64,000 nucleotides of DNA from JALHMI01 sp964598535. GTDB lineage: Bacteria; Planctomycetota; Planctomycetia; Pirellulales; PALSA-1355. Within the stretch, counting starts at the first letter, position 1. Every line of letters begins with the position of its first letter. Location: the NCBI GenBank assembly GCA_964598535.1, contig CAZRCI010000016.1, positions 1 through 64,000 on the forward strand, written 5' to 3'. The notes beneath the pieces are model-generated. The model had not been told where the DNA came from. It saw nothing but the letters and a program-made list of their open reading frames with translations, and ran no database searches. This document shows, piece after piece, positions 45,453 through 53,885 of this stretch. Both the position numbers and the translations under genes were made by a program.

Positions 45453-47932
45453 TTCCCTTCTCCTGCCAATTGGGCCGCACGCGCGGCCTTGGCTTGTTGG
45501 CGTTCCAGTCGCAGTTTTTCCAGCAAACTCAGGCGTTTTTCGGGCATGGGGGCAGCCTCGGGCATCGGCGGCGGCGGCGCCGCCGCCACGGGAGCGTCCG
45601 CCTTCGGTGGCAACGGCTCATCGATTCTTAGCTCGCCCGTGCCGAGCGTGTGAACGATCGGTTCGCCGTTGGCCATGATCGTAGCCACGCACAAGACCGT
45701 GGCATGCTTGCCCACCGGCGAATTGGTCGTGGTGCTCACCGGAAACACGAGTTCGGTCGTGTCCTGGGTGATCTCCTTTTCCTCGGTCGTCACCTCGTTG
45801 GGCAGCCCAACCATCTGGACCTTGGCCGCGCCTTCGAAATCCTTGGCCTTGTTGACCTTCACCACGATGTCCGTGGCCTGGCCTTTCTCGGTGGCCGCGG
45901 CCAGGAATTCAAACGCCACGAACGGTTCGGTCACTTCGAGCGTGGCCATCTGCGACGCCACCGTGACCGGGCCATCGCCCACCGTGGCGTCGCCAAGCAC
46001 CACGATCTTCCACTTGTTCACCTCCGCGCCGTTATTGGCGGTGAGCGGAATCACAACTTCCGTCTGGCCCTCGGGAATCGAGATCGCCCCGGACGAACCC
46101 ACGCCCGGCGGGTTGTACAGCATCTGCACCGAGATCGGCGCGGTAAAGCCTTCCTTCCGCGTGGCGATGACCTTCAAATTCATCGAACCGTTGCGCACCA
46201 GCGGTACCTTGGGCTCGACGATCTCGATCGAATACGGCGCTTCGTTGGTCACCGCCGTGGTCAACCGCTGATTAAACTGACTCCACATCTCAACTTCGTT
46301 CTGGCCGCGCACGAGCGAGGTTCGCTGCCGGAGGTGCCCCTCTACGTTCAAATTCGCGTCGGCCGGGCGTCCCACCACGTCGACCAATCCGCCTGAAAGC
46401 TCCACATCCGGAGCGGCCGACAGCAGCACCGGCACGTCGCCACGATTGGCGGTCATTGGAATCGTCTCGACCGTGACTCCTGGCGGCAGGCCCTTGAATT
46501 CCAGGTTCAAATCGCCGCCAAAATCGGCGCGGGCGGCATTCACCAGAAACGCCATCCGATTGCCACGCGGCACCGGAGCCACGATATCGACGAACTGACT
46601 CCGTTCGCTGAGACCGAGTGTCAGGGCCGGCTCGACGGGCGTCACCTCCACGCGATAGGCGTACGTCGGACCACCCTGCTCCAGATGATCGCGAACGTGT
46701 ACGACATAAGTGTCATCCTCCGGGCACGTAATTCGCAGATAGCTGTCCGGCGCCCCGATATATCCGCCAATGTCATCACTACCTCCGACGTGTGCCCCGC
46801 CGACGCGGAACACGTTCAGCACCGCGTCCAGCGGCGAACCGTGCGCCCGAGCGAACAGCCGGACGTCGAACACCTGACCTTTCTTGCCGGTAAACTGGAA
46901 GCAATCGACGTCCTTCGCCTCGCCGATCACGCCGTTCATCGCGATTGGAGCCTCGCCCGGCGTGCCTTCGGCCAGAGCATTGTTTGGTTCGACTTCGAGC
47001 ACATTGCCAAACTTCGACAGCCGAAACAGATTGTGCGAGGGGGAAATGCCCTGCTCGTCCTGGGCAAACAGGCCAAATTCGACCGGCGCTTCGGCCGGAA
47101 GCTGAACCTCCTCGGACTTGGCGCCCGCGGCGTCTCCCAGCCACTGGATGTTCACCTTCTCACCGATCGGCCCTCCGAGCGGCAAGGTTGCCAGCGGACG
47201 CGGAAACCGCCCCACGTGCAGCCGGTAGCGGCACGAGCCATTGCCGGCGAACGAGGTCTCACGGGCTTCGATGACATAGGTGCCGTCTTCCGGCGCGACG
47301 ATCGAAGCAATGCAGTCCTGCCGCACCAGCGGGGCGTCGTCCGAACGCGCCAGCTCGAAGCGATCCTTGTCGAGAATGGCCACATAGGGATCGAAGAAGG
47401 TGTAGCCAAGCCGCAGACCTTCGATCTCGGCCGTGATGCGCTCGCCCTTCTTGGCTTCGACGGCATAATAGTCGACATCCTCGTTGTCGGCCGTGCCTTC
47501 GATCGTGGTCCCCAGCTCGATCTTCTGTGGCGCGGCAAAATCGCTATTCGGCTCCACTTCGTTGACCTGCGGCAGAGCCCCCACGCTGATCGTCCGCAAA
47601 TTCGAGAGACCTGTCGCCGTGCGGATTCGAACTGGATGAAACCCCAGGCGGCAGTCGGGAGTCACGACCAGTCTGACTTTCACCGAGCCGCTATCGGCGG
47701 CCGGTTCGATACCGGCCACGGTGATGCCCGGCTCGAAGAACATCAGGTCCTGAGCATCGGCCAACCGAGCCCCGGTAAACACCACCTCGGTTTCCGTGCC
47801 GCGCTGCACACCCAACGGCGAATTGCCGCTGTAAACCGGCGCCGCGGCTTCAGCCAACGCAGCCGGCGCGAATGCGAGCAGCAGCAAACCGCCGACACGC
47901 GCGCAACAACTGAAAAGCGAACCAAAGTTCAT
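45449..47932 (-). CDS. Exported PPC-domain beta-sandwich protein
   Basis: About 827 residues. It has a signal peptide (GGLLLLAFAPAALAEA), an IPT-like start (YSGNSPLGVQRGTETEVVFTGARLADA), and two pre-peptidase C-terminal (PPC) domains: VNEVEPNSDFAAPQKIELGTTIEGTADNEDVDYY near mature residue 110 and VEPNNALAEGTPGEAPIAMNGVIGEAKDVDCFQF near 330. More beta-sandwich repeats follow, then a basic tail. No catalytic domain is visible, so a binding or scaffolding role is likely. The start at 47932 (MNFGSLFSCC) is preferred to 48019. Second gene of the DUF1501 operon. Confidence 0.82.
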   Translation of the reverse strand: MNFGSLFSCCARVGGLLLLAFAPAALAEAAAPVYSGNSPLGVQRGTETEVVFTGARLADAQDLMFFEPGITVAGIEPAADSGSVKVRLVVTPDCRLGFHPVRIRTATGLSNLRTISVGALPQVNEVEPNSDFAAPQKIELGTTIEGTADNEDVDYYAVEAKKGERITAEIEGLRLGYTFFDPYVAILDKDRFELARSDDAPLVRQDCIASIVAPEDGTYVIEARETSFAGNGSCRYRLHVGRFPRPLATLPLGGPIGEKVNIQWLGDAAGAKSEEVQLPAEAPVEFGLFAQDEQGISPSHNLFRLSKFGNVLEVEPNNALAEGTPGEAPIAMNGVIGEAKDVDCFQFTGKKGQVFDVRLFARAHGSPLDAVLNVFRVGGAHVGGSDDIGGYIGAPDSYLRITCPEDDTYVVHVRDHLEQGGPTYAYRVEVTPVEPALTLGLSERSQFVDIVAPVPRGNRMAFLVNAARADFGGDLNLEFKGLPPGVTVETIPMTANRGDVPVLLSAAPDVELSGGLVDVVGRPADANLNVEGHLRQRTSLVRGQNEVEMWSQFNQRLTTAVTNEAPYSIEIVEPKVPLVRNGSMNLKVIATRKEGFTAPISVQMLYNPPGVGSSGAISIPEGQTEVVIPLTANNGAEVNKWKIVVLGDATVGDGPVTVASQMATLEVTEPFVAFEFLAAATEKGQATDIVVKVNKAKDFEGAAKVQMVGLPNEVTTEEKEITQDTTELVFPVSTTTNSPVGKHATVLCVATIMANGEPIVHTLGTGELRIDEPLPPKADAPVAAAPPPPMPEAAPMPEKRLSLLEKLRLERQQAKAARAAQLAGEGK

Positions 47933-48076
47933 CTGAGAACCTCGAGTTAAGAGAGGCGAACGCATTGCGGGCTGGTTGCGCTGAAGGACCGTCCTGGCAC
48001 GAGCGTCTCGGGCTTCCAAGGTGGCCGCGCGAGCGAATCACTCGTGCTCCGCTTGGCCAGGGATGCTCCGCCCGCT

Positions 48077-49390
48077 TTAAACCAGCAGCTCCTTGCGGAC
48101 TTTGCCGCCGTCGACGATTTCAATCGGCCGATCGCCGGGCGCCATCAGTTCCTTGTCAGCGATGATGCCTAGCTGATGGAAGATCGTGGTCGCCAGGTCG
48201 CCGGGATCCATCTCGTCCTTTTCAGGCTCTGAAGCCACGGCGTTCGACTGGCCATAGATCATGCCTTGTTTGATGCCGCCGCCGGCAAGCACCACGCTGA
48301 ACACCTTCGGCCAGTGGTCGCGGCCGGCCGTGCCATTGATCTTGGGCGTACGGCCGAATTCGCTCGACACCAGGACCAGCGTCTCGCTTAGAAGCCCCGT
48401 GCGATCCAGGTCGCGAATCAACGCCGCGAAGGCCTGATCAAAGGCGGGCATCGAGCCCCGCATGCCGGCGGTAATATTGTTGTGCATGTCCCACCCTCCG
48501 TAGGTGAGCGAGACGAACCGCACGCCGGCGGCCACCAGGCGCCGAGCCATCAGCATTCGCTGACCGGCTTCGTTCATGCCGTACTCGTTGCGAATCGCCT
48601 CGGGTTCGGCCGCGATATCGAACGCCGCCCGGGCTTTCTCCGAGCTGATCAGGCTATAAGCCCGCTCGTAGAACGTGTTCATCGCGTCGAGCGTATCGGC
48701 CTTTTCCTTCTTGGCGAAGTAGTCGTTCACGGCGTCGAGTGCCGAACGGCGGCGCTCGAACCGGCCCGCGTCGACCCCGCTCGGCAGATTCAAGTCACGA
48801 ACCGTGAAGCCCTGACTGGCCGGGTCGGCGCCCAGGCTGAACGGCCCGAACGACGAGCTAAGATAACCCGGCCCGGCATACTCGTTCGGAGCGTTCGGAA
48901 TACAGACATACGGCGGCAGATTCTCGCGCGGTCCGTACTCGTGGCTCACGACGCTGCCCATGCTTGGATAAACCAGCGCCGGGCTGGGGCGGCTGCCCGT
49001 AAACATGTTGTGCGTGCCGCGCTCGTGGGCCGCCTCGCCGTGCGAGAAGGAACGGATAACGGTGATTTTGTCGGCGATCTGGGCCGTTTGCGGCAGCGTT
49101 TCGCAAAACACTTCGCCGGGGATCTTAGTCGGAATCACGCCCATTTCGCCTCGATATTCGATCGGCGAGTAGGGCTTCGGGTCGAATGTTTCCTGGTGAG
49201 CGATGCCGCCGGGCAAGAAGATATGGATGATGCTCTTCGCCTGGGCCGGAATGAAGTCGTAGTGCTTCTGATCCGCCTGGGCCTGCTGGATGCGAAAGTA
49301 GTCGCCCAGCGTCAGGCCCAGCCCGGTCAGCGCGCCAACCGAGAGAAAACCGCGACGGGTCGTACGGGTAGTAGTCGAGCGCAAACTCAT
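48077..49390 (-). CDS. DUF1501 family protein with Tat-like signal
   Basis: A 437-residue DUF1501 protein, related to sulfatase/alkaline-phosphatase folds. The N-terminus TTTRTTRRGFLSVGALTGLGLTLG is a twin-arginine export signal. Conserved blocks are SIIHIFLPGGIAHQETFDPKPYSP, TVIRSFSHGEAAHERGTHNMFTGSRPSPALVYPSMGSVVS, RFVSLTYGGWDMHNN and LVSSEFGRTPKINGTAGRDHWPKVFSVVLAGGGIKQG. It is the first gene of the minus-strand operon. In planctomycetes DUF1501 proteins are usually paired with DUF1549/1553 proteins, as here. The enzymatic activity is not established. Confidence 0.88.
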   Translation of the reverse strand: MSLRSTTTRTTRRGFLSVGALTGLGLTLGDYFRIQQAQADQKHYDFIPAQAKSIIHIFLPGGIAHQETFDPKPYSPIEYRGEMGVIPTKIPGEVFCETLPQTAQIADKITVIRSFSHGEAAHERGTHNMFTGSRPSPALVYPSMGSVVSHEYGPRENLPPYVCIPNAPNEYAGPGYLSSSFGPFSLGADPASQGFTVRDLNLPSGVDAGRFERRRSALDAVNDYFAKKEKADTLDAMNTFYERAYSLISSEKARAAFDIAAEPEAIRNEYGMNEAGQRMLMARRLVAAGVRFVSLTYGGWDMHNNITAGMRGSMPAFDQAFAALIRDLDRTGLLSETLVLVSSEFGRTPKINGTAGRDHWPKVFSVVLAGGGIKQGMIYGQSNAVASEPEKDEMDPGDLATTIFHQLGIIADKELMAPGDRPIEIVDGGKVRKELLV

Positions 49391-50031
49391 ACGGATCTCC
49401 CTAAATGTTTGAGGCCGCACATGGCTGGCACACGCGTGTGACTGACAATGTGGCCGGCGGCGAGAGAAGGCAAACCTTCAACGTCTCGGAGCGCCCGGCG
49501 GTGTGTGTGTTCAAGCAGCGTTGCGTAATGAACCGTGGGGGTGTGGTAGGTCAAATCGCGTGCTTATGGAGGCGGGATATTGGGGTGGGCTCAGCTTCCC
49601 TCGAGCGACACGTTCTGGTCGCGAAAACTCACCGTTTCGCAACGCGTTCCCCGAGTAAAGTCGCCTGCTGATGCTAGCCAAGGTTCGAATCCTTGTCAAA
49701 TATTAGCAGATTTTTATGCGTTCATGCGCCAACCCCAAATCCGCCTCGCGCGGAGAGTGCAATTTCCGCACCGAACCTATAGAGCCTCTGGCCAGAGAAA
49801 AATTCCTCCAGCCCGGGAAATACTTTCAGTCCGGGGAATACTTTTCCCTAAAATTGCGAATTGGTCGCGGTGCCCCGGCGCTGGCCGCGCTCACTTCTGC
49901 GGAATCGCGCACTTCGCTTATTTTCCCGCAAAAAGCCTGGACGGCTGCGCCAGCATTAGCGAAAATAGGGCACTGGGCTGGAGTTAGGGCAACCGATCAG
50001 GTGGAAAACCATACCGGGAGGAAGAAGAGCG
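49391..50031. other. Intergenic region upstream of the DUF1501 and DUF1559 genes
   Basis: About 640 bp between divergent genes. It holds an 18-nt tandem repeat (49813-49848) and an isolated tRNA T-arm-like stem-loop at 49679-49695, but no gene I can support. Promoters of both flanking genes should lie here. Confidence 0.4.
49813..49848. repeat. Two-copy 18-nt tandem repeat
   Basis: CCGGGAAATACTTTCAGT (from 49813) is followed by CCGGGGAATACTTTTCCC, so CGGG(A/G)AATACTTT occurs twice with an 18-bp period, about 190 bp before the DUF1559 gene. The spacing suggests a protein-binding direct repeat, but this is only inference. Confidence 0.55.
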
Positions 50032-51282
50032 ATGGCTCGTCCAAAGAAGTCGCGCGGTTTCACGCTCGTGGAACTGCTGGTGGTCATCACGATCATTGGG
50101 ATGCTGGTGTCCCTTTTGCTTCCAGCCATTCAAGCCGCCCGCGAAGCCGGTCGTCGCAGCACCTGCCAGAACAACATGCGGCAGTGCACGCTCGCCCTGA
50201 TGCAGGTGGCCGAGAATAAGCGGTCCTACCCAGGGTACGTGAACGTCTATTCAACCGGGTTACCGCTCAATCAAGTTCCTTATATTCGTGGCTCCTGGGT
50301 GGTGCCGATCCTGCCCCAACTCGAACGTAATGACTTGTTCCAAAACTGGCAAAATCCTACCAAATTGTTGGCGGACACCCAGTATTCCAACATTCCTCAA
50401 GCGGTACGTACGTCGTTCTTTTCGGCCCTGGAAGTCTTGATCTGCCCGAGCAATTCCAACCCTGAGCTCGGTGGAAACCCCCTGTCGTATGTGGTCAACA
50501 CCGGCTTGGCCAAGAGCGGTCACGATACCAATTTGTTCGGCGTCCCCAATGGCGCAACTCCTGTTCCGGAAGACGTGAACAGCGGGGTGTTTTTTAACCA
50601 CTCCAATTGGGACGGCACATCGGCTACTAACTCAGCTTCCGGTGAACCGGGCACCATAAACGGCGTCGCTGGGACAGGTGCTGCCCCCACGATAAAGATC
50701 TCGCAAGACTTCATCAGCACGCGTGATGGCACAACGTATACGCTCATGCTGAGCGAAAACCTGCAGGCGGGAAACTGGGCCGTGGATCCCAACAGAAGTG
50801 GCAACGGGTTTTACGATACTGACTTAGCAGTTCGAGAAAACACGGGAATGGTGTGGTTCTTGACCGGAAAGATCAATAACTCGAAGGACCAGTCCCTACC
50901 CGATTCTGTGTATAAATCCGACCTGGGGACCATGGCGGTACCGGGAATTAACGACAATTCTCAATTGGTTACCGGCGCGCCTGTTTTGTTGTTCAATCCC
51001 GACAATGCCGCCAATCCAACAGGACTGGCATACTCCCGGCCCTCGGCAAATCACGCCGGCGGCGTCAACGTGTCCTTCTGCGGTGGCAACGCGGGCTACC
51101 TCAGCGAAGAAATCGACTATCGCGTCTTCACTCAGTTGATGACGCCCAATCAGAAGCAAGTTAACATCGCGGCTCCCACGGCGGCAGCGCCGATCCTGGC
51201 CGGCGCCGACAAGAATCCCCACAACGGCTGGAACTTTCCTCCCAGCCAGCCCTTCTACGTCCTCGACGAATCGGAGTTCTAA
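50032..51282 (+). CDS. DUF1559 prepilin-like protein
   Basis: A 416-residue protein with a type-IV prepilin signal: KKSRGFTLVELLVVITIIGMLVSLLLPAIQAAREAGRR, with prepilin peptidase cleavage expected after G10 and the +5 Glu present. The DUF1559 domain follows, with RRSTCQNNMRQCTLALMQ, a PSNSNP region and the C-terminal HAGGVNVSFCGGNAGYLSEEIDYRVFTQLMTPNQKQ. These proteins are greatly expanded in planctomycetes and form pseudopilin-like envelope components; roles are unknown. GGGAGG precedes the ATG. A clear terminator follows, so it is transcribed alone. Confidence 0.92.
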   Translation: MARPKKSRGFTLVELLVVITIIGMLVSLLLPAIQAAREAGRRSTCQNNMRQCTLALMQVAENKRSYPGYVNVYSTGLPLNQVPYIRGSWVVPILPQLERNDLFQNWQNPTKLLADTQYSNIPQAVRTSFFSALEVLICPSNSNPELGGNPLSYVVNTGLAKSGHDTNLFGVPNGATPVPEDVNSGVFFNHSNWDGTSATNSASGEPGTINGVAGTGAAPTIKISQDFISTRDGTTYTLMLSENLQAGNWAVDPNRSGNGFYDTDLAVRENTGMVWFLTGKINNSKDQSLPDSVYKSDLGTMAVPGINDNSQLVTGAPVLLFNPDNAANPTGLAYSRPSANHAGGVNVSFCGGNAGYLSEEIDYRVFTQLMTPNQKQVNIAAPTAAAPILAGADKNPHNGWNFPPSQPFYVLDESEF

Positions 51283-51318
51283 CCCACTCGCTCCAACTTC
51301 GTCCGTTACCTGATCGCA

Positions 51319-51356
51319 ACCGCCCCGCGGAGGGTCACTCTCGCGGGGCGGTTTTT
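51319..51356 (+). terminator. Intrinsic terminator after the first DUF1559 gene
   Basis: ACCGCCCCGCG (from 51319) pairs with CGCGGGGCGGT (51342-51352), ending in six T. Confidence 0.88.
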
Positions 51357-51479
51357 TGCGCGCTCGTTGGTTCGTGATTACGCCGATATCTCGTGGTACA
51401 AATGCGCCCGTTCGAGCAGAATTAATTACAGAAGTGGCCTTGAATGCCTGTCGTCTAAACACCGCCGGAGGTACGACGC

Positions 51480-52676
51480 ATGCGAGCCCGACGAGCCGGC
51501 CGACTCTATGCCCTGGAAGTCGCCTTCGCGCTATGCATCGTGCTGTTGCTGACCTTCCTGTTGCTGGGCCCCCGGCTCGGGTTCCGTCCAGCGAGCAGAC
51601 GCAGCACCTGCGCGTACGCCATGCGGCAATTGACGCTCAGCCTCTTGCAAGTGCAGGAAATGCATCGCCACTTTCCCGGCTACGCCAATGTCGTTGGCGG
51701 TAAACGGGCAAGCTGGATCGTGCCCATCCTGCTGCATCTCGAGCGTGGCAACCTCTACCAGAATTGGCATCGCCAGGATTTCCCGGCCGACTGGCAGAGT
51801 AGCGGATTCGGAAAATCCAAGGCTTCGTTCTATGGCCGGTTGGAAATCTTGATCTGTCCCAGCGCCAATATCAATGCCGGCAACGCGGCTCTCGGCGACG
51901 ATCCTCTTTCCTACATCGTCAACAGCGGCTCGGCCCGCACGGCGAACGATTTTCGTCCCCCAATCAAGGTGGCGTATCCGTGGGTCGAGGACCTGGCCAG
52001 CGGCGTGTTCTTCAATCGCGCCCGGGCGGACCATAATACGAGCATTCCCCAGCCTGCGGCGCGTCCCTTGGCAAACGACTTCGCGCCCCAGGATGGCCCC
52101 GCGATGACGGCCGATTACATCGCCCAGCATGACGGCCTGACTTACACGCTGCTGCTTTCCGAGAGCTTGCAATCGGGCGGCTGGGTCTGCGATCCGCATG
52201 CGTCCGGCGAACCAATCCAAAGCGAATTCCAGATGCGACAAAACACCAGCTTCGCATGGTTCGTCACGGGACAAGAGGACAACCGTCTGCCGATCAACGG
52301 TGCCGTGTCGTTGGAGAAAGGCTTTGATCCCTCGTTGCTGGGAATCAATCGGCGAAAAGATCTACGCCGTCCGCTGCCCGTGAATTTCGCTCGCGAACGC
52401 TTTTCGAACCGAGGAGGCTTGGCCGCCGCGCGTCCCTCGAGCAATCACTCGGCCGGTGTGAACACCTCTTACTGCGATGGCCATTCTAGCTACTTGAGCG
52501 AGGACATCGACTATCGGGTCTATACGCAGCTTATGACGCCCAACGGCCGGGACGTTGTCGTTGACCTCGACGCGAGCGGCGCACCGATCCAGGCCCATGC
52601 TCCGCGAGGCACGTCGCAACGAGTCGCCACGCCCTGGACCTACCCGTTCCAGGAAGCTGATTTTAACGCTCGTTAG
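51480..52676 (+). CDS. DUF1559 paralogue lacking the prepilin signal
   Basis: A 398-residue relative of the preceding protein. The DUF1559 body is clearly shared: RRSTCAYAMRQLTLSLLQ, GKRASWIVPILLHLERGNLYQNWH, LEILICPSANINAGNAALGDDPLSYIVNSG, LPLLSESLQ-type blocks, and HSAGVNTSYCDGHSSYLSEDIDYRVYTQLMTPN. The N-terminus is RLYALEVAFALCIVLLLTFLLLGPR, a plain hydrophobic helix without the G-FTLxE cleavage motif, so it is probably anchored rather than processed. GGAGG precedes the ATG. It may have arisen by tandem duplication and changed localisation. Confidence 0.87.
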   Translation: MRARRAGRLYALEVAFALCIVLLLTFLLLGPRLGFRPASRRSTCAYAMRQLTLSLLQVQEMHRHFPGYANVVGGKRASWIVPILLHLERGNLYQNWHRQDFPADWQSSGFGKSKASFYGRLEILICPSANINAGNAALGDDPLSYIVNSGSARTANDFRPPIKVAYPWVEDLASGVFFNRARADHNTSIPQPAARPLANDFAPQDGPAMTADYIAQHDGLTYTLLLSESLQSGGWVCDPHASGEPIQSEFQMRQNTSFAWFVTGQEDNRLPINGAVSLEKGFDPSLLGINRRKDLRRPLPVNFARERFSNRGGLAAARPSSNHSAGVNTSYCDGHSSYLSEDIDYRVYTQLMTPNGRDVVVDLDASGAPIQAHAPRGTSQRVATPWTYPFQEADFNAR

Positions 52677-53431
52677 CGCTTGGTAACGCTGGCCGATGGC
52701 GGGGTGAGCAGCGTTTTGAAGTCCACATCCTTGAACGTGGCCAGTTGGTTGGCCGTGACGGCGATGCGTTGCTGATCGATATCCAGCAGCCGCCAGGAAA
52801 TATAGTGTTCGCTGCGAGCGATGTAGGTGCGCGTGTTCAAAATGACTTCGGTCGGCACGACGCCACGTTTAGCCAACTCGCCATTCACGGTGAGTCGTGG
52901 AAACTGCGGAAGCGAACCGGGATTGGCCAACGTATTGAATCGAGCGTACCAGTCCGAAAACTCGCGATACTGCTGGGCCGCGTCGTCAGAGGGCGCAGCC
53001 ATCGTCTTGAGCGAGTAGGTCATGTGCTGGCTTTCGAGCATCAGTTCGCCGCTCTCGGCAAACTTGACGTCGAATTCAGGATCCGCGGCGAATCGCAACG
53101 CGGGGTTCAAGCTGCGCTTGGCCTGGTTCTTGCGATCTTCCATCTCGGCCCGGATTTCATCGGCTTTGATCTCCGCCTTGATTTTGCGTACCGGGTCGAG
53201 CACGATGAATCGACCGCCACGCTGGTCGAACACCGCCACGCGGGGCGCGCCGCTCGTCAGGTAGTCGTAGACGTACCCGGCTCGAAATAGCGTGAGGTTT
53301 TCGCTGATCGGTGTCTTGCTGTTGCCGACATAGACCTTGGTTTCGATGCGAAAGTCCTCGGCCACGGCAAGCCTATTACTTGCGATCAGCACGATTGTCG
53401 CAAGCCACACGAGTGCCCTGAAGTGTCGCAT
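52673..53431 (-). CDS. Exported conserved protein of unknown function
   Basis: A 252-residue protein with a signal peptide (MRHFRALVWLATIVLIASNRLAVA). The mature part looks like one LolA-like or incomplete beta-barrel chain: EDFRIETKVYVGNSKTPISENLTLFRAGYVYDY, VAVFDQRGGRFIVLDPVRKIKAEI, and a C-terminal ISWRLLDIDQQRIAVTANQLATFKDVDF. The similarity is impressionistic. The start at 53431 is set by the signal peptide with GGGAGAG upstream. Its stop overlaps the end of the convergent DUF1559 gene by 4 bp. Confidence 0.7.
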   Translation of the reverse strand: MRHFRALVWLATIVLIASNRLAVAEDFRIETKVYVGNSKTPISENLTLFRAGYVYDYLTSGAPRVAVFDQRGGRFIVLDPVRKIKAEIKADEIRAEMEDRKNQAKRSLNPALRFAADPEFDVKFAESGELMLESQHMTYSLKTMAAPSDDAAQQYREFSDWYARFNTLANPGSLPQFPRLTVNGELAKRGVVPTEVILNTRTYIARSEHYISWRLLDIDQQRIAVTANQLATFKDVDFKTLLTPPSASVTKR

Positions 53432-53885
53432 CGAGATATCTCTCCCTAACATGGTCAACAAATCCGGGGACCCGTGCGGCGGGAGAGTACCCGGAGAGGC
53501 TTTCCGCTGTAAAGACGAGTTTGCCCAGCCCCCGCGGTTTCCGCCCCCAACGCGGGGAGAACCGCTTCGGCCCGAACAGCCGTCAGTCCGAGTGCCATCC
53601 CCCCGGCCAGCCCCCCCTAGCGTCGCAAAACCGGCATGATTTTCATTGCGGGGGCATGCAATCATGCTTCGTGCACGTTATGGTTAAATGCTTGTCTGTC
53701 GCGATTGACCGGCGGAAACCCCTTGTTGCCGGTGGGCCGCCGCCGAATCGAGGGGTCCTACTTTTAGGCCGGTTCCGGCCCTCCGCCCGTGCCGCGGCGA
53801 CGTACATTTACTTGATATCGAGCATGCTTTGGACCTATAGGTCCGAAGCGCTCCAGACGCTATTCATCCAGGAAACAAGTCAACC
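53432..53885. other. Intergenic region upstream of the UDP-sugar dehydrogenase gene
   Basis: About 450 bp. The 3' part carries a promoter-like element with a perfect palindrome (53812-53844). The rest has a C-rich patch near 53600 and no coding signal. Confidence 0.4.
53812..53844 (+). promoter_or_regulatory. Promoter-like element with palindromic operator candidate
   Basis: GGACCTATAGGTCC (53831-53844) is a perfect 14-bp palindrome, extendable to a 20-bp TTnGGACC...GGTCCnAA. It overlaps a possible -10 (TATAGG, 53836-53841) 18 bp from TTGATA (53812-53817). It lies 42 bp before the dehydrogenase start, which fits a dimeric regulator binding site. Confidence 0.5.

Noticed and set aside
43446..45653. 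A 735-codon plus-strand frame opposite the PSCyt2 gene
   Set aside because: Shadow of a long high-GC gene, with no domain or ribosome-binding site, and it crosses a well-supported gene junction.
49679..49695. A perfect tRNA T-arm-like stem-loop, CAAGG-TTCGAAT-CCTTG
   Set aside because: No matching 5' acceptor strand, D-arm or anticodon arm lies about 65 nt upstream, so it is not a tRNA gene. It may be chance or a remnant.
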